Below, in pieces: positions 9,260 to 16,830 of a stretch of DNA of 16,830 nt. The stretch is taken from positions 1-16,830 of the forward strand of contig WTXI01000549.1 in assembly GCA_022376515.1 (NCBI GenBank), in the 5' to 3' direction. Each line of letters begins with the position of its first letter. Position 1 is the stretch's first letter. Under the pieces are notes generated by a model. That model was not told the origin of the DNA. It made no database searches and was given only the letters and a program-made list of their open reading frames with translations. This stretch comes from Lactifluus volemus. Its lineage: Eukaryota; Basidiomycota; Agaricomycetes; Russulales; Russulaceae. A program made the translations under genes and the position numbers.

Positions 9260-9700
9260 CGCGGTACGGGGAGAAGCCCATACAAGGCATACGAGTTGAT
9301 TCTCGACACCTCCTTCACATCGACATCAACACATCAACATCTGTGCCGCCTCTTGCCTCACACGCACCGACAACTCCCCAGTCCCGTTTCGGCGGGCCTT
9401 CCCCTACTTCGATATTACATCCATCGAGAAAATTAGTGGAACTGGACTCGATGTTCAATGCGCTCGCTGCGCAAGCGTCTTTGAGGATTGACCGTCTTGT
9501 GGCGATCCGTGCGGCAAGACTGCAATGCAGAGCGGGGAACAGCAACGACAAGCGCAGGTTGCCGGCTCACATTTCCTGCCGGTTCTGCCGGTGTCAGTGC
9601 AGGTTCCTAGAAAGTTACGTGGACCAAGCGGCGCCTATGAGGAGTAGGCGGAGGTGCTCAATAGCGGTAGTGGTGGAGGCAGTGTCGGAGGGAAGTTAAC
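9260..9700 (+). pseudogene. Pro/Gly-rich module, copy 3 (degenerate, unknown)
   Basis: This is the best-preserved single frame of the module. From about 9343 it reads PPLASHAPTTPQSRFGGPSP, then KLVELDSMFNALAAQ, IDRLVAIRAAR, KRRLPAHISCRFCRCQCRF, and ends at a stop near 9699. The first Met of this frame would be a non-ATG codon; an ATG inside the frame occurs only at LDSMFN. It may be an exon of a small gene whose start is lost, or conserved non-coding sequence. Confidence 0.35.
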
Positions 9701-9955
9701 TCGATGTTGCGGAGAGAGCAGGGAGTGTGGTCGAACGCCTATATCGATCGCAGAGCGGTCATGCATCCCAGTGCTTGCTTGCTGCACAATTACATGTCGT
9801 GATTTTCGACTCGACGAATATCTCACTGGAAGCCACGGTGACGTAGAAAATCGTATCAACGATTTGGATTGTCTCGAGGCTCGAACCCTTGAAAGTTTGA
9901 TGTGAATAGGCGTTCAACTGTCCAAATATATACAGTAGTCGGTTGTTGTTACATG

Positions 9956-9966
9956 CATAAATAAGG
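9956..9966 (+). promoter_or_regulatory. TATA-like element upstream of F-box C
   Basis: The identical cataaataagg box and following atcagtcatcttcgcc run seen before F-box A stand about 102 bp before the C start codon. The promoter therefore looks intact even though the gene behind it is broken. Confidence 0.4.
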
Positions 9967-10067
9967 ATCAGTCATCTTCGCCAACTACAACGTTATGAGG
10001 ACCCAATGAGGCCAACGCTTTTCAGTCTTCAACTTCAGCTTTCTAGTGTCCCCTCTCGAGTCCCGAC

Positions 10068-10872
10068 ATGTCCAATTATTCACCAAGTCGTAGGCCCCAA
10101 AGCTTTATATCCCTGTTCCGTCCCCAAATCGCGAACAATTAGAAAACATAAGCAACAGACGACACTCGCCTATCTCGACCCTCAACGACGACACCCTTCT
10201 CAATATATTCTATCTCTACCGACTTCACTGTCTCTACATTAGAGATGAAGATGAGGATACCCCACTCGGATTCATCCGCATGTGGAAGCTGGCTCAGGTT
10301 TCGCGACGCTGGCGTGGTATCATTCTTGCGTTCCCATCTCTGCTGGATCTCCATCATGATCTTGTCTGCACTTATAGGGTGCACATAGCAGACATGCTAG
10401 CTCGTTATCCACCTTTTCCACTCGCAATCTTTTACAACGAGAGACTTCACGAGATGACGGAAAAGGACGAAAAGGGTGCACTTTTTGCACTTTCTCACCT
10501 GGGCCGTGCCCGTGTGCATCGTATCTCCCTAACGATGCCCCGCCATCAATTCACTAATGCTATGGATGGGCAATTTCCAACTCTAGAACGCCTGGATATA
10601 GATTCTTCGATCCCCGTAGGTCCAAGGTTGATACTTCCCCAAACATTTGATGCACCTAATCTACGCCAAATTTACTGTATCTCCGCCGCGTTACGCTTCC
10701 ACTACAGTGTCCATTACTCACAACTGCCGCGGGCCTTGTCTTCCTCCAGCTTGAAGATGATCTGATATCCGCCTACTTCTCTCCAAGCTATCTACTCACA
10801 CAGCTCTCATTCATGCCCCAGCTGGAGACTCTGAGCATTGGATCCTACTACCCACCCAACCTCGACATTGTG
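10068..10872 (+). pseudogene. F-box-like gene C, frameshifted and truncated
   Basis: The 5' half is nearly the same as F-box A: start ATGTCC, intron 1 at 10090-10142 (53 nt, one base shorter than in A), then the F-box core PISTLNDDTLLNIF and VSRRWRGII. The frame is good until about 10673. There, actgtatctccgcc replaces the shorter atcttcgcc of copy A (net +5 bases), and translation leaves frame to stop at 10765. Homology to A continues in DNA until gacattgtg at about 10872 and then ends abruptly, with no leucine-rich C-terminal half and no C2H2 partner. A short N-terminal protein of about 215 aa could still be made. Confidence 0.85.
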
Positions 10873-10880
10873 TATTGTAA
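10868..10880. other. Rearrangement junction between the plus and minus arrays
   Basis: Left of this point the sequence follows F-box A (gacattgtg at 2869-2877). Right of it the sequence follows the 3' flank of F-box E (tattgtcagatcg at about 13405-13417, here tattgtaagatcg). The two parent sequences share only attgt around the switch. Two genes end tail to tail here, one of them cut in half. It reads as an inversion or fusion breakpoint joined through microhomology. Confidence 0.7.
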
Positions 10881-11090
10881 GATCGTGATATTATCAAGCC
10901 TTCGAGAGTTAGATGCTACAACTACAAGTATCCTAATAGACAACACGACCTGAGTGTGCGCACGAGATATGCAGTAAAGTGCAGGAGGCAGTCACAGCGA
11001 CTCGGAGTATTACAGCTAGCGAAACTGGAGGGTGTGATGGAAGCGAGGAAAACATAGAAATACGTCATGAAATGTAGATGTAGCGGTAGT
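10873..11090 (-). repeat. 3' flank of F-box D, duplicated after F-box E
   Basis: This stretch matches 13406-13753 in pieces (acaacacg.cctgagt, gatatgcagtaaagtgca, gaaactggag.gtgtgatgga). It holds no ORF that looks coding. No C2H2 exon or CPIPPC/HPEYD coding sequence is present, unlike the region behind F-box A and B. Confidence 0.7.
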
Positions 11091-12735
11091 TTATGTCCAT
11101 GTAGCGACGTATGGTGGCCTTCCTTGTTGTCGAGATCCCCCTAAAACTGGGACACCTGCAACCATCATGACGCGAATACCTGAGGCTGCGAGTGATTCCC
11201 TGACAAAAATCATCGACCCCTTCTTCATCTGCACAGGATGGCCCACGGCCTCTCGTTCATTGATGAATGGCGTAAATGCATTTTCATCACTTCCAGAATA
11301 GCTGACCTCCTCCAGATTAGGCAACAGATCCAGAGGCTGTTCTCCTTCCTCTGTACGTAGAGAATGGCCGAGACCCCCGACATCGGTTATCACGTGAAGC
11401 ACCTTCACATCGCTGAACGGCCTGAGAAATCCGCGCCACTCTGTACGACGGAGGTCGCACTTCGGCAGTGAAATGTTCATAATTAGGGTGACTTGCACTG
11501 CTACAGAGAGTACTGGGAAAAGTGCATCGAGTATCTGTATTGATATTTCATAGGCGCGGTAGAAGGTCTTGACTTTCAAGCTGAAGGGGTCCAGGCCACT
11601 CGGTTGTGGGTCCCCCTGTAGATGAACGAACCCTAATCCGTGACCCCTGTTGCAGGTGAACTTGATAGCATGAAATCTGAACGTAACTGATGTCTGCATG
11701 AACGATAAAAGGTGTGGAACAGTGAACGTAACTAGATGGTAAAATTGGACATGGAAGATGCTGAGGACAGGGGCGGCCATCCAAGCACACAGGCCTTCCA
11801 GATAGGCATTTTCGCCCCAAAATACAAACTCGCGAAGGTTAGAAAGTGTCACGTGGGAGGTGGTTGCAGTATCCCGACTCGGAGCGTCGCCGCTGTATTC
11901 TTTGAACATAATCCACAGAGCCTCCAGCTGGGGCATGAGTGAAAGCGATGCGAGTATATAGCTTGGAGGGTAGAACGCAGAGCTCTGGATCTCTCGTAGC
12001 TGGAGAGAGACAAGGCCGGTAGTTGTGAGTAAGTGTGGTTGTATTGGAAGCACAACGCGTAGGAGTTCGACGTTGGATAGATTGGGTGCTCCAAATGTTC
12101 GGGGAAGTGTCACTTCCGGTGGGTTCGAAGAAACGACATTCAGCCGTTCCAGAATTGGGAATTCCCCATCCATGGCCACGAATAACTTCTCCAACTGTCG
12201 GTTTAACGCGCGTAAGGCGATACGGTGCACACGATCACGATGAGAGAGTGCTAGGAGTGCGTCCTTTTCATCTTCTGCTTTCATTTCCGCAAATTTATCG
12301 AGCCAGTAGAAGATGGTGAGCGGAAGAGGTGGCGAATGTGCCAGCATATCTGCTACAGGCACCCCACTGCTGCAGACAAGGTGAAGATCGAGTAGAGATG
12401 GTGCCGCAAGGATGAGACTCCGCCACCGTCTGGAAACATGTACCAGTTTGTACCACCAACGTTGGCGGTAGCACAGCGGATATCCGACACTATCCGTGTT
12501 GTCTTCGTCTTCGATATGAAGTCGATGGATATAGAATATGTGGAGAAGGACGTCATCGTTGAGGACAGAGATAGGCGAATGTGCCACTGGCAGTGGTTTC
12601 TTGATGTGTTTTACTGGTTCAAAATTTGGTGCACGAAATGCGAACATAGAGCTTTGGGGACTCACCACGTCGTACGCCTCGGCGGAGCTTGTTCTCTAGG
12701 CGTGCAAAAACAGTGGAAAATGTAAAATAGGACAT
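11091..12735 (-). CDS. F-box-like / leucine-rich protein D
   Basis: The proposed model has exon 1 at 12735-12666, a 52-nt intron at 12665-12614 (GTGAGT donor, ccag acceptor) and exon 2 at 12613-11091, giving about 530 aa. The splice is exactly in frame. The long frame otherwise opens only at a GTG (12668) or at ATG 12647. The F-box-like core is HSPISVLNDDVLLHIF and VSRRWRSLILAAPSLLDL; leucine-rich strands and NEREAVGHPVQ follow. It diverges clearly from A-C. It lacks the GTACGG donor near the 3' end and runs on to a different tail with no C2H2 partner. The 5' end is the least certain part. The expected role is an SCF adaptor, by family only. Confidence 0.8.
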
Positions 12736-13110
12736 GTCGGGACTCGAGGGGGGGGGGGACACTGGTAGAGGTGAAGTTGAGACAGTGCTTTGGCCTCCGA
12801 GTCGTTGTAGCCTCATGTTATTTGTATTTGGCAGTGCCAGCGTGAGGGGAAGTCGTGGCCGTGGCGCAAAGCCATATCCAAGCATGGACGCGGCATTGAG
12901 CACACAAAAAAATTAAGATATTTTTTGGTTCGATTTTCAAGAATTAGCCTGAGACATCTTTAGATTCGAGAATTGCAACGTTTCATGTGGTCACAACTTT
13001 CAGATACTGTATACTCAGGCGGGAAACAAGGAAACACACTCCGATAGACCCTCGATCATAACACAAACCGTGGCAGTTCTCTTCCCTGTTTGCTCCGCTA
13101 AACTTCTTCA
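12736..13110 (-). promoter_or_regulatory. Conserved upstream region of F-box D, duplicated before E
   Basis: This upstream block repeats at 15272-15630 with small indels (for example ggcagtgccagcgtga, gccatatccaagcatggacg, gataga.cctcgatcataacacaaa). On the minus strand it contains an AATATCTTAATT-like A/T-rich stretch (about 12912-12925), an actgccaaata motif and the C-rich leader. ORFs in it change frame between the two copies, so it is taken as promoter and 5' UTR. Confidence 0.5.
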
Positions 13111-13410
13111 ATATCCTTAAGTACCAGCAAGTTGATTGACAATGTACGTTGCCACTGGCACGGTTTAACTGTGCTAGATGGAGGATAGAGGGAGCGCGAC
13201 CCACCATACGTTGACAATCACTAGTATTGTGACATTGTCTACACGGCTTCTACCGTGACAGTAGCCCGAGCTGCGTGACTGTCACAGTTATCCTCCAGTA
13301 ACGTGAAGATATGTCGCATCCACACCGAGTGTAGCAGCTGTCTGCCAGTGGGCCTAAACGACCCAAGTCCGTGTGAGACCTCAACAGAGATTTGTGCTTC
13401 AACCATATTG
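13111..13410. other. Spacer between the D and E units, no gene seen
   Basis: About 280 bases with no counterpart elsewhere in the window separate the end of the D upstream block from the 3' flank of E. I see no convincing coding frame, tRNA or repeat array, only a hairpin at 13255-13285. Confidence 0.5.
13255..13285. other. Perfect 8-bp inverted repeat with 15-base loop
   Basis: GTGACAGT (13255-13262) and ACTGTCAC (13278-13285) are exact reverse complements around a 15-base loop. There is no T run after it, and it lies in the unique spacer between the D and E units. Function is unknown and it may be chance. Confidence 0.4.
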
Positions 13411-13753
13411 TCAGATCGAGGTATTATCAAACCTTCCAGTTAGATACAAGTATCATGATCGTAATACTAGACAACACGGCCTGAGTATGCATGCGAGATA
13501 TGCAGTAAAGTGCAATATCAATATCCTGGGGGGGAAGAGGCAGTCACAGAGTCTCGGAGTTTTATCGTTAGCGAAACTGGAGAGTGTGATGGAAGCGAGG
13601 AAAATGTAGAAACACCTCGTGAAAACGTAGATGTAGCGGTATTTTATGTCCATGTAGCGACCTGTGGCCTTCCTTGTTGCCGTACAACTGGGACATCTGT
13701 GGTGGTCATGAGGAAAATACCTGACGTGGCTGTGAGTGATTTCCTGATCAAAA

Positions 13754-15271
13754 TCACCGACTCTGCAGCGTCAGGCGCACAGGATGGCCCACGGCCTCTC
13801 GTTCATTGATGAATGGCGTAAATGAATTTTCATTATCGCTTCCAGAATAGATGACCTCCTCCAGATTAGGCAACAGATCCAGAGGCTGCTCTCCATCCTC
13901 TGTACGTAGAGAATGGCCGAGACCGTAACCCCGACATCGGTTACCACGTGAAGCACCTTCACATTGCTGAGCGGCCTGAGGAGTCCGCGCCAATGTGTAC
14001 GATCGACGTCGATGTTCGGCTGTGACGGCCTATCTCTGTTCACAATTAGGGTGACTTCCTCTGCTACAGAGAGTACTGGGAAAAGTGTATCGAGTATATG
14101 TATTGATATTTGCCAGTCGAGGTGGTGGCACGGGATATTCAAGCTTAAGGGGTCCAGGCCACTCGGCTGTGGATCCCCCCGTAGATGAATGGAACTCCGG
14201 CTGCAGGTGAGCTTGATAGCATGAAATCTGATACTTTCTGATGTCTGCATGAACGATAAAAGGTGTGGAACAGCGAACGTAAGTTGATTGAAAAAATGAA
14301 CATGGAAGATGCTGAGGACAGGGGCGGTCATTCGAGCACACAGGCCTTCCAGATAGGCTTTGGCACCCAAAAATACAAACTCGCGAAGGTTAGGAAGTGT
14401 TACGTGGGAGGTTATTTCAGTATCTCGAACGTCGCTGGGAACTGGATCGTTGAATATAAGCCACAGAGTCTCTAGCTGGGGCATGAGCGAAAGCGACGCG
14501 AGTATATAGTTTGGAGGGAAGTACGCAGATCTCGGGATATCTCGTAGCCTGAGAGAGATAAGGCCGGTAGTTGTGAGTAAGGGAGATTGTATTGGAAGCG
14601 CAACACGGATGAGATCGCCGTGGGATAGATTGGGTGCTCCAAATTTTCGGGGAAGTGTCACTCCTGGGATCAAAGAATTGAGAGTCAGGCGTTCCAGATT
14701 TGGGAATTGGCCATCCATGGCTACGAGTAACTTGTCCAGCTCCGAGCTTGGCACGTGTAAGGCGATACGATGTACACGATCACGATGAGAGAGTGCTAGG
14801 AGTGCGCCCTTCTCATCTTCTGCTTTGAATGTCGTGTAACTGTCAAGCCAGTAGAAGATGGTGAGTGGAAGAGGTGGTGAATGTGCCAGCATGTCTGCTA
14901 CAAGTACCCCACTGGTACAGACAAGGTGAAGATCGAGTAGAGATGGTGCCGCAAGGATGAGACTCCGCCACCGTCTGGAAACATGTACTAGTTTGTACCA
15001 CCAACGTTGGCGGTCCCAAAAAGGATATCCGACACTATACGTGTCGTCTTCGTCTTCAATATGGAGTCGAAGGATGTAGAATACGTGGAGAAGGACGTCA
15101 TCGTTGAGGACAGAGATAGGCGAATGTGGTGTATTGACGATGTGTTTTACTGGTTCACAATTTGGTGCACGAAACGCGAACATAAAACTTTGGGAACTCA
15201 CCACGTCGTGCGCATTGGCGGAGGTTGTTCTCTAGGCGTGCAAGAGCAGTGGTAAATGAAAAATCGGGCAT
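13754..15271 (-). pseudogene. F-box-like gene E, frameshifted near the 3' end
   Basis: This is a close paralogue of D in tandem with it. Exon 1 (15271-15202), a 52-nt intron (15201-15150, GTGAGT donor) and a long exon 2 follow the same plan. The F-box core is HSPISVLNDDVLLHVF and VSRRWRSLI. Five extra bases, GTAAC on the plus strand at 13925-13929, are absent from D and throw the frame: the protein then ends with unrelated residues at 13771. The proper end (GHSLRTEDGEQPLDLL to EAVGHPVRL) continues in another frame, to a stop at 13754. Either the last 60 or so residues are replaced or the gene is dead. No C2H2 gene follows. Confidence 0.75.
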
Positions 15272-15645
15272 TTCGTGACCGAGAGGGGGGGGGTTGTGAA
15301 GGTGAAGATGAAGACAGTGCTTTGGCCTCCGAGCCATTGTAGCCTCGTGTTATTTGTATTTGGCAGTGCCAGCGTGACGGTGGTCGTGGCCGCGGCGCAA
15401 GGCCATATCCAAGCATGGACGCGGCATTGAACACCAAAAAAGTAAGATATTTTTGATTCTATGTTATTAAGAATTAGCCAAAGACACTTACTATAGATTC
15501 GAGAATTGCAACATTTCATATGTTCAGAATCTTCAGATACTGTATACTTAGTGGGGAAGCAAGGAAACACACATCGATAGACGCTCGATCATAACACAAA
15601 CTGTGGCAGTTCTCTTCCCTGTTTGCTCCACTAATATCCTAGTAC
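15272..15645 (-). promoter_or_regulatory. Upstream region of F-box E, copy of the D upstream block
   Basis: This block is the duplicate of the D upstream region, with a 9-base G run at 15285-15293 (C run on the coding strand) next to the start codon. Homology to the D block fades after tgtttgctcc (about 15620-15630), where the inverted Pro/Gly-rich module begins. No coding frame is conserved between the two copies. Confidence 0.5.
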
Positions 15646-15649
15646 CACC

Positions 15650-15950
15650 TATCACAGAATAGTCAACTGATACATCCCACCTGCACCCCCTCCAACATTA
15701 CCGCTACTGTTAGCACCCCCTCCGCCCCCAGAGCTAAACTGCCAATACCATGGCTTACCCGGGCCGCCGCCCAGTCCCCGCCCGAACTGACTGTCTGCCG
15801 AGGAACCTACACTGACACCGGCAGCGACTATGACCAACAACCTGCGCTTGCTATTGTTGTTGTTGTTGTTGTTGTCCGCTTTGTATGGCAGCCTTGGCAG
15901 CACGGATCACCGCAAGACGGTCAATCCATGAGGCTGAAGCGCATTGCCAA
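15650..15950 (-). pseudogene. Pro/Gly-rich module, inverted copy 4, with Asn/Gln codon repeat
   Basis: Read on the minus strand, this matches the core of the module (ttgaccgtcttg, atccgtgctgc, ggctgccatac, agcaagcgcaggttg, gccggtgtcagt). An open frame ends at about 15652 and has LPYKAD, a run of seven Asn from the triplet repeat, KRRLLVIVAAGVSVGSS and a Gly-rich tail (SGGGGGANSSGNVGGGAGG). The frame begins with no ATG, after a TGA. It is the longest Gly-rich version and may show the original protein end, perhaps an exon of a gene interrupted by rearrangement. The family is not recognised. Confidence 0.35.
15854..15875. repeat. (TTG)n microsatellite
   Basis: Twenty-two bases of uninterrupted TTG repeat lie inside the inverted module, coding poly-Asn on the minus strand in its open frame. 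The other module copies have only agcaacaac or agcaag at this place, so the expansion is copy-specific. Confidence 0.85.
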
Positions 15951-15959
15951 TCAGACTTA

Positions 15960-16188
15960 GACTTGGCTCATGTAGTCTTATGAGGGTCGAGCGCGTCTTT
16001 GTTGTATGTAGACATACTGCGCTTTACAAATGCGGATTTAAAAAGAATGGTGACGGGACTGGCGAGAATAGTGAGTGGGGGCGGCGAGGTCCGGTCGATG
16101 GCTTGGGGACATGCATCTTGACGCTGCACATGTGCCCCCGTTCCCTCATATTCCTCGCTAAATTATCCATTGTCACCAGCAAAGACAT
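15960..16188. other. Right flank, start: no gene assigned
   Basis: This stretch has no repeat of the F-box array and no convincing exon. A plus frame from 15944 is open but has no recognisable motif. Confidence 0.4.
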
Positions 16189-16401
16189 ATGGCAGGCTCG
16201 GGGGAAGCAGCAAAGCGGGATGTTTCACCACGTGTCTGGCGCAGGAGACGATACACTAGTACAGACGAAAGCTCAGATGAAATAGCGAATACCGGAACAG
16301 TTGAAGGTAAGGGACAGGGGGGCTCTCAAAATAAGTTTGAGAAGAGGCTCGAGGGATTGGTAGAGGAGGCTGTATGGCATTTGGTTCAGGGTGGTTGGTA
16401 G
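16189..16401 (+). CDS. Possible small ORF or exon, hypothetical
   Basis: A 70-codon ATG frame reads MAGSGEAAKRDVSPRVWRRR, an STDESSDE acidic patch and FEKRLEGLVEEAVWHLV. The mix of basic, acidic and amphipathic segments looks protein-like, but no domain is recognised. A GTAAGG donor-like site at 16307 could end an exon within it. It could be part of a larger gene continuing to the right, or chance. Confidence 0.25.
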   Translation: MAGSGEAAKRDVSPRVWRRRRYTSTDESSDEIANTGTVEGKGQGGSQNKFEKRLEGLVEEAVWHLVQGGW

Positions 16402-16564
16402 ACCATGACTATTTCATCAACGTGGACTATTTCTTTGCTCACCTTGTCGCCTCTGCAATCTCCTTACTCATTCCCATGCTCCCTTCGGTGGATAGAGTGC
16501 GCCTGGTGATGATGCTATGCGCCCTAGCCGTGCGTCAAACGTGGCCACCAAACCTCTCACCTAA

Positions 16565-16830
16565 GTAAAGAGATCAGAACTCAGAGGTTTGGCAAATAAT
16601 GAAGGTTGCACCAGCTCTGTGTATTTTTGTGGACCGGAGGCCAAATTTGAAGCGGTACACGAGCCTGAGGTAGATGAAATGATGTACCGTGAAGGACGAC
16701 GCCTGCGAGGTGCCTTAGTTGGGCATCGGGGAGAGCCGGATGAGAAGGCTGGGATAACAAGGGAGACTCCGAGTCTGAGTCTTAACTTTCGGCGTGTTTA
16801 TCCTTGTTTGCACGATGTTGACGGGCAACT
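16565..16830 (+). CDS. Possible exon running off the right end, hypothetical
   Basis: One plus frame is open for 88 codons from just after a TAA (16562-16564) to the window edge. It contains CTSSVYFCGPEAKFE, VDEMMYREGRRLRGALVGH and LNFRRVYPCLHDVDG. There is no ATG near the left end, but an acceptor-like aactcag (about 16575-16581) precedes it. The composition is plausible for coding sequence. I cannot assign a function, and the frame could be open by chance. Confidence 0.25.

Larger units (their letters stand above)
8182..10067. repeat. Duplicated intergenic spacer, copy 3 (no confident gene)
   Basis: This spacer lies between C2H2 B and F-box C. Its ends resemble the first spacer more than the second: the CACGTG/CAGCTG pair at 8325-8338 and the 9720-9966 promoter block are shared with 244-257 and 1740-1967. 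It lacks the block around 560-690 and contains the ccaacaactcttg block (about 8463) found in spacer 2. No ORF keeps its frame across the three copies. Confidence 0.7.

Noticed and set aside
11548..12319. Plus- and minus-strand ORFs of 68-94 codons inside F-box D, and the matching ones at 13964-14788 in E
   Set aside because: They are shadows of the long F-box frame and have no independent start context or motif.
12619..12668. F-box D starting at GTG 12668 (and E at GTG 15204)
   Set aside because: Nuclear fungal genes do not normally start at GTG. The triplet overlaps a strong GTGAGT donor, and an in-frame spliced ATG or a downstream ATG explains the open frame better.
13754..13993. A separate minus-strand gene of 79 codons
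   Set aside because: Its residues GHSLRTEDGEQPLDLL to VGHPVRL are the displaced C-terminal end of F-box E, downstream of the five-base insertion.
1..16830. Transposon, CRISPR array, tRNA or rRNA
   Set aside because: I found no terminal repeats with a transposase or reverse transcriptase frame, no regularly spaced repeats, and no cloverleaf or rRNA sequence. The repeats here are explained by segmental duplication.

Overview
The window looks like nuclear DNA from a basidiomycete fungus, most likely an Agaricomycete. The evidence is short GT-AG introns of 52-63 nt, long exons encoding the leucine-rich F-box-like proteins (core SPIS.LNDD.LL.IF, VSRRWR) that are greatly expanded in these fungi, and the absence of any bacterial operon signal. 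The species cannot be named from the sequence.

Layout. Nearly everything belongs to one locally amplified gene family. Bases 1-10872 are a head-to-tail plus-strand array with a period of about 4.0 kb: the tail of a C2H2 gene (3-86), F-box A (2072-3612) with C2H2 A (3609-4166), F-box B (6154-7705) with C2H2 B (7702-8181), and a broken, 3'-truncated F-box C (10068-10872). At about 10872 the array stops inside F-box C and meets the 3' flank of an inverted array. Minus-strand F-box D (11091-12735) and the frameshifted F-box E (13754-15271) follow, with a period of about 2.5 kb. The D/E lineage has no C2H2 partner. The roughly 2-kb spacers of the plus array are themselves duplicated and carry a degenerate Pro/Gly-rich module. 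A fourth, inverted copy of that module lies beyond E at 15650-15950. From 15960 to the end is unrelated sequence with weak coding candidates.

How the genes fit together. In both intact plus-strand units, a 52/53-nt intron near the F-box 3' end, if removed, places the F-box stop codon over the start codon of the C2H2 gene (cgATGA). The C2H2 ORF then crosses its own 60/63-nt intron into two C-X4-C-X12-H-X4-H fingers. The one-base length difference between units A and B lies inside the proposed F-box intron. This points to a paired, possibly bicistronic, F-box plus zinc-finger unit that has been duplicated as a module. It is the most interesting observation here, and it is a prediction from sequence only.

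Limits. Intron models come from splice motifs and comparison of copies within the window. No transcript, database or alignment program was available.
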